64,000 nucleotides of DNA from UBA1447 sp002329225 (GTDB lineage Bacteria; Bacillota; Clostridia; Oscillospirales; Acutalibacteraceae). Of the stretch, positions 61,174-64,000 are shown one piece after another (the first letter of the stretch is position 1; the number at the start of each line of letters is the position of its first letter). The stretch covers positions 62,001-126,000 of the forward strand of contig JBMNVN010000005.1 of the NCBI GenBank assembly GCA_050946835.1, in the 5' to 3' direction. Position numbers and translations under genes: made by a program. Under the pieces are notes generated by a model. The model made no database searches. It saw nothing but the letters and a program-made list of their open reading frames with translations, and was not told the DNA's origin.

Positions 61174-62811
61174 TTGGAAACATCCGGAAAAGCAAAAATC
61201 AGCGGAGAGAAGACTTTTATTGAGCGGGCTGATTATCCTGAACAGGTAGGGGTATCCTCTGCCGCAATAGCCGCTTTTATTGAAGATCTCAACAAAAACA
61301 CGGTCGAGGTTCACAGTCTGATGATTCTGCGCCGGGGAAAGGTAGCCTTTGAGCGTTGGGCAAAGCCCCTGGGACCCGACATACCGCATGTGATGTTTTC
61401 GGTCAGCAAAAGTGTTACGGCGGCGGCTCTCGGCTTTGCCATAGATGAGGGCTTAATTTCTCTCGATACAAGAGTTATCGATATTTTTCCTGAATATGCA
61501 CCTCCCGTACCGGATGAAAACCTTGAAAAACTGAATATTTTTCACTTGGTAACTATGACAGCCGGTAAGGATGTTCCCTCCTTGTCCGATAAAGCGAGAG
61601 GCACCTGGATAAAGGACTTTTTTGAAGCCAAGTGGGCCTTTGAACCGGGAACTTTTTGGCGCTATATCAGTGAAAACACATATATGATAAGTGCGGCAAT
61701 AACAAGAGTAACGGGAATGTCAATGAGCGAATATCTGACTCCCAGACTTTATGAGCCTTTAGGTTTCGGCCGTGTTCCTTTTTGGGAAACGGACGGCAAG
61801 GGTGTGGATGCCGGCGGATGGGGCCTGTATCTTACAACTGAAGAATTGGCCAAGTTTACCCTTTGTTGGCAACAGGGAGGCATGTACGACGGCCGTCAGG
61901 TTATCCCTGCAGATTGGGCTAAGCAGGCTGTAAAAAAACAGGTTGAAAATCTGCAGTATTATGATGTGCCGGACAGTTCCTGCGGTTACGGTTACGGCTT
62001 TTGGATGAACCCCGTAAAGAACTCTTACCGTTCAGACGGTTTGTTCTCTCAGTTCGGGGTAGTTTTTGAGGACGAAGAGGCCTGCCTTATAATGACATCC
62101 AACGAAATTTTTGAAGATAAAGCGAGAGCTTGCATTTGGAGGAATTTCCCCGGAGTTTTTGTTGAGCCCCAGCCTTTAAACTCGGTAAAGAAAGTGCCTG
62201 ACAGACTCCTTGAACTGAAGCCTTTGCCTGAAGCGCCCCAACATCCCCGTAGCAGCGATAAAGAATCTTTAATAGAGGGCAGAGTCATAAGTGTTAAAGG
62301 GCCACACCTGACAGAAAGGGCCGGTCTGCCTTTGAGCATGCTTATGCTGCCGGCAGTTAAATTAAACTATGAGCGGTTGGGATTCATAAAAGAGGTGCGA
62401 TTTAATTTCTTTGAAGATTATTGTGAAATGACTTGGCGAGAGGGCCGATACAAGAATACGATTCAATGCGGATTTGACGGAGAACCCAGGTTCAGTAATA
62501 TAAGGATTTCTCAGCTTTTGTTTACCGCAAGCAGTACTGCCGTTTGGGAAGATGAAAAGACCCTTACTGTATGGATGCACCCGCTGGAGAATGTGGGGCA
62601 AAGACGTATGCGCTTTGTTTTCGAGCAGGACAGTGTGGCAATATTCCCGGGAGGGGTCCCCAACAGTAAGGATGCGGCGGTCTTTTTCAAAACCTTTGCC
62701 GGGTATTTTATTAAGCCCTCCGCTGCCGTAAAGGCGATTGATCTGGGCCTTACCGTGGGACACAAAATTTTTGAGCCGCCCCTTATGGGCATTATGGAAA
62801 AACGCCAATAA
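61174..62811 (+). CDS. Serine hydrolase, beta-lactamase/class C esterase family
   Basis: 545 residues from a TTG five bases after AGGGGGAG. N-terminal beta-lactamase-like domain: SxxK in FSVSKSVTAA (Ser about 75), Tyr-containing YISENTY (about 165) and GYGYGFWMN near 272 in the third-motif region. No signal peptide. A C-terminal domain of about 200 residues follows, beta-rich. Relatives are esterases, peptidases or penicillin-binding-like enzymes, so a lactamase activity is not implied. The window end holds a close paralog in the same orientation. Confidence 0.82.
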   Translation: METSGKAKISGEKTFIERADYPEQVGVSSAAIAAFIEDLNKNTVEVHSLMILRRGKVAFERWAKPLGPDIPHVMFSVSKSVTAAALGFAIDEGLISLDTRVIDIFPEYAPPVPDENLEKLNIFHLVTMTAGKDVPSLSDKARGTWIKDFFEAKWAFEPGTFWRYISENTYMISAAITRVTGMSMSEYLTPRLYEPLGFGRVPFWETDGKGVDAGGWGLYLTTEELAKFTLCWQQGGMYDGRQVIPADWAKQAVKKQVENLQYYDVPDSSCGYGYGFWMNPVKNSYRSDGLFSQFGVVFEDEEACLIMTSNEIFEDKARACIWRNFPGVFVEPQPLNSVKKVPDRLLELKPLPEAPQHPRSSDKESLIEGRVISVKGPHLTERAGLPLSMLMLPAVKLNYERLGFIKEVRFNFFEDYCEMTWREGRYKNTIQCGFDGEPRFSNIRISQLLFTASSTAVWEDEKTLTVWMHPLENVGQRRMRFVFEQDSVAIFPGGVPNSKDAAVFFKTFAGYFIKPSAAVKAIDLGLTVGHKIFEPPLMGIMEKRQ

Positions 62812-62841
62812 AAATAAATTAAAAAACAGGGGGTTGTATCT

Positions 62842-63543
62842 ATGACTTATTTAGTCTTAGCGGGGATATGTCTCGGTCTTGAGTTAATTTTTGTGCCGCT
62901 TTTTATTAAGGCCGGGTGGCCTGAAAAGAACAAAAAATCATTGGTTCTTAAAATGATTTGCTCAACCCTGTTTATTGCTTTTGCCCTTTTAGCTGTCGGA
63001 TATAAGGGGGAGTTTTCAAAGTATTCTCTCCTGATTATCGTCGGGTTGTTCTTTGGTTTTTTAGGAGATTTTTTTCTTCATGTCAACCCGAAACCGATAT
63101 TTTTTGCTGCCGGTCTTTATTCATTTTTATGCGGACATATCTTCTACACTATCGCTTTTTCCCTTGAGCTTGAACCGGGCAGGATGTTTAGTACAGCTCA
63201 AATTACAGCCTTCATCTTAATAGTTGCTTGTATTGTTCTTGTGGCTGTAGTCAAAAAGATAAATCCGGGAAAGGCAACCGTACATGTTTCCCTTTATATG
63301 GGAGTAATCGTTTTAATGCTCATTAAAAGATGTGCTCTCGGTTTTCGTCTTTTGCAAAGCGGAAAGGCTGTCCCCGGTGTAATTATTGTATTGGGCGGAG
63401 CACTTTTTGTTGTTTCCGATGCGATTTTGGGTATAATATTATTTATGAAGGACAAGAACAGCCTGCCGCTCAAAGCTGTAAACTTGATTTCTTATTATGC
63501 TGCGCAACTGCTTATAGGCGGCTCAATATTCTTTTTAGGCTGA
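62842..63543 (+). CDS. YhhN family membrane protein (lysoplasmalogenase-like)
   Basis: A 233-residue, eight-TM protein with GFLGDFFLH (about 74-82) carrying the family Asp and CGHIFYTIAF (about 100) with the conserved His. Relatives (TMEM86/YhhN) hydrolyse the vinyl ether bond of lysoplasmalogens, lipids common in anaerobic Clostridia. GGGGG precedes the ATG. It is enclosed by the two serine hydrolase paralogs, probably in one transcript. Confidence 0.8.
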   Translation: MTYLVLAGICLGLELIFVPLFIKAGWPEKNKKSLVLKMICSTLFIAFALLAVGYKGEFSKYSLLIIVGLFFGFLGDFFLHVNPKPIFFAAGLYSFLCGHIFYTIAFSLELEPGRMFSTAQITAFILIVACIVLVAVVKKINPGKATVHVSLYMGVIVLMLIKRCALGFRLLQSGKAVPGVIIVLGGALFVVSDAILGIILFMKDKNSLPLKAVNLISYYAAQLLIGGSIFFLG

Positions 63544-63565
63544 TATTCGGGAGGGTAAAATCAGA

Positions 63566-64000
63566 ATGGAAGATGTAAAAGATAAGAATAAAATGTCCCC
63601 GCAGACATTCCTAAAAAGAGCGAAGAACCCGGAGGCCGCAGGTGTTTCTTCCCGTGCTGTTGCTGACTTGGTGGAAGATTTTAAAGCCAGCGGGCTGGAT
63701 ATTCACAGTTTAATGATTCTGCGCCGGGGCGAGGTGGCCTATGAGTCTTTTGCCGCTCCTTATTCGCCGGAAACTCCTCATACGATGTATTCGGTGAGTA
63801 AGAGCTTTACCTCCACCGCCATAGGCTTTGCAATAGAGGAAGGCCTGTTGACCCTTGACACGCCGATATTGGAGATTTTTCCTGAACACAGACCCTCTGC
63901 ACCGGATGAGTATCTTGAAACTATGACAATCCGCCATCTTCTGAATATGACGGCGGGTAAAAGTGTCAGTTTTTTGGTGGACAGAACCGGAGATACTTGG
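63566..64000 (+). CDS. Second serine hydrolase paralog (cut by the window end)
   Basis: The first 145 codons, with no stop before the window ends. GGGAGGG precedes the ATG by 10 bases. The sequence parallels the gene at 61174: VHSLMILRRGKVAFE there and IHSLMILRRGEVAYE here, then MYSVSKSFTSTAIGFAIEEG with the SxxK motif, and MTAGKSV. A tandem duplication around the YhhN gene is likely. The true 3' end lies outside. Confidence 0.85.
   Translation, partial: MEDVKDKNKMSPQTFLKRAKNPEAAGVSSRAVADLVEDFKASGLDIHSLMILRRGEVAYESFAAPYSPETPHTMYSVSKSFTSTAIGFAIEEGLLTLDTPILEIFPEHRPSAPDEYLETMTIRHLLNMTAGKSVSFLVDRTGDTW

Overview
This window reads as chromosomal DNA of an anaerobic Bacillota, most likely class Clostridia and possibly an Oscillospirales/Ruminococcaceae-type organism; this is inferred from gene content, not from a marker gene. 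The clues are a complete V/A-type ATPase operon, an Rnf-like membrane operon, a Gram-positive style LexA, a dockerin-tailed giant surface protein, glycosidases, a GPH-type sugar symporter, strong GGAGG ribosome binding sites and frequent TTG/GTG starts. All five tRNAs encode CCA.

Layout. 1-3000: a secreted GH92 mannosidase and a tRNA cluster (Met-Glu-Val, minus strand). 3000-9100: a membrane-anchored polysaccharide deacetylase, a DUF4143 AAA ATPase gene sitting between direct copies of the deacetylase 3' end, a zinc-ribbon membrane protein, a GPH transporter, and a relic of a second DUF4143 copy. 9100-14270: acetyltransferase pair (DHHW protein and MBOAT), hflX, galE. 14400-18500: HD protein, rsmA, tRNA-Gly, tyrosine phosphatase, a URO-D-like gene again sitting between copies of its upstream neighbour's 3' end, tRNA-Arg and an odd palindromic array built from the tRNA 3' end. 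18500-25060: lipoprotein, beta-helix protein, multidomain metallophosphoesterase. 25110-33800: V-type ATPase operon. 33900-43900: one long minus-strand run with very short gaps (rpe, RnfD-, RnfE- and RnfA-like proteins, small membrane protein, GH13, LCP-like protein, transglutaminase lipoprotein, folE-folP-folB-folK). 44095-45345: ahcY. 45500-49500: an AT-rich accessory island of RHS tail, toxin-like and immunity-like small genes and recombinase remnants. 49531-56838: a 2,435-residue BIG2/FIVAR/dockerin protein. 57072-60262: MurL-MurD2 peptidoglycan genes and a hypothetical gene. 60325-64000: lexA, two paralogous serine hydrolases (the second cut by the window end) around a YhhN protein.

How the genes may work together. 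The V-ATPase and the Rnf-like proteins point to ion-gradient energetics, but the Rnf-like set has only D, E and A, and most of the expected iron-sulfur cysteines are absent. MurL-MurD2 offers a route to D-glutamate in the peptidoglycan stem without free D-glutamate. Deacetylase, O-acyltransferase pair and LCP-like protein are cell-wall modification functions. Folate genes are contiguous.

Most unusual items: two single-gene cassettes (DUF4143 ATPase, URO-D-like) each bracketed by direct duplications of the preceding gene's 3' end, with a third decayed copy; four 32-bp-phased repeats directly upstream of the DUF4143 promoter; the cysteine-poor RnfD/E/A operon; the tRNA-Arg 3'-end palindrome array; and the RHS toxin graveyard.
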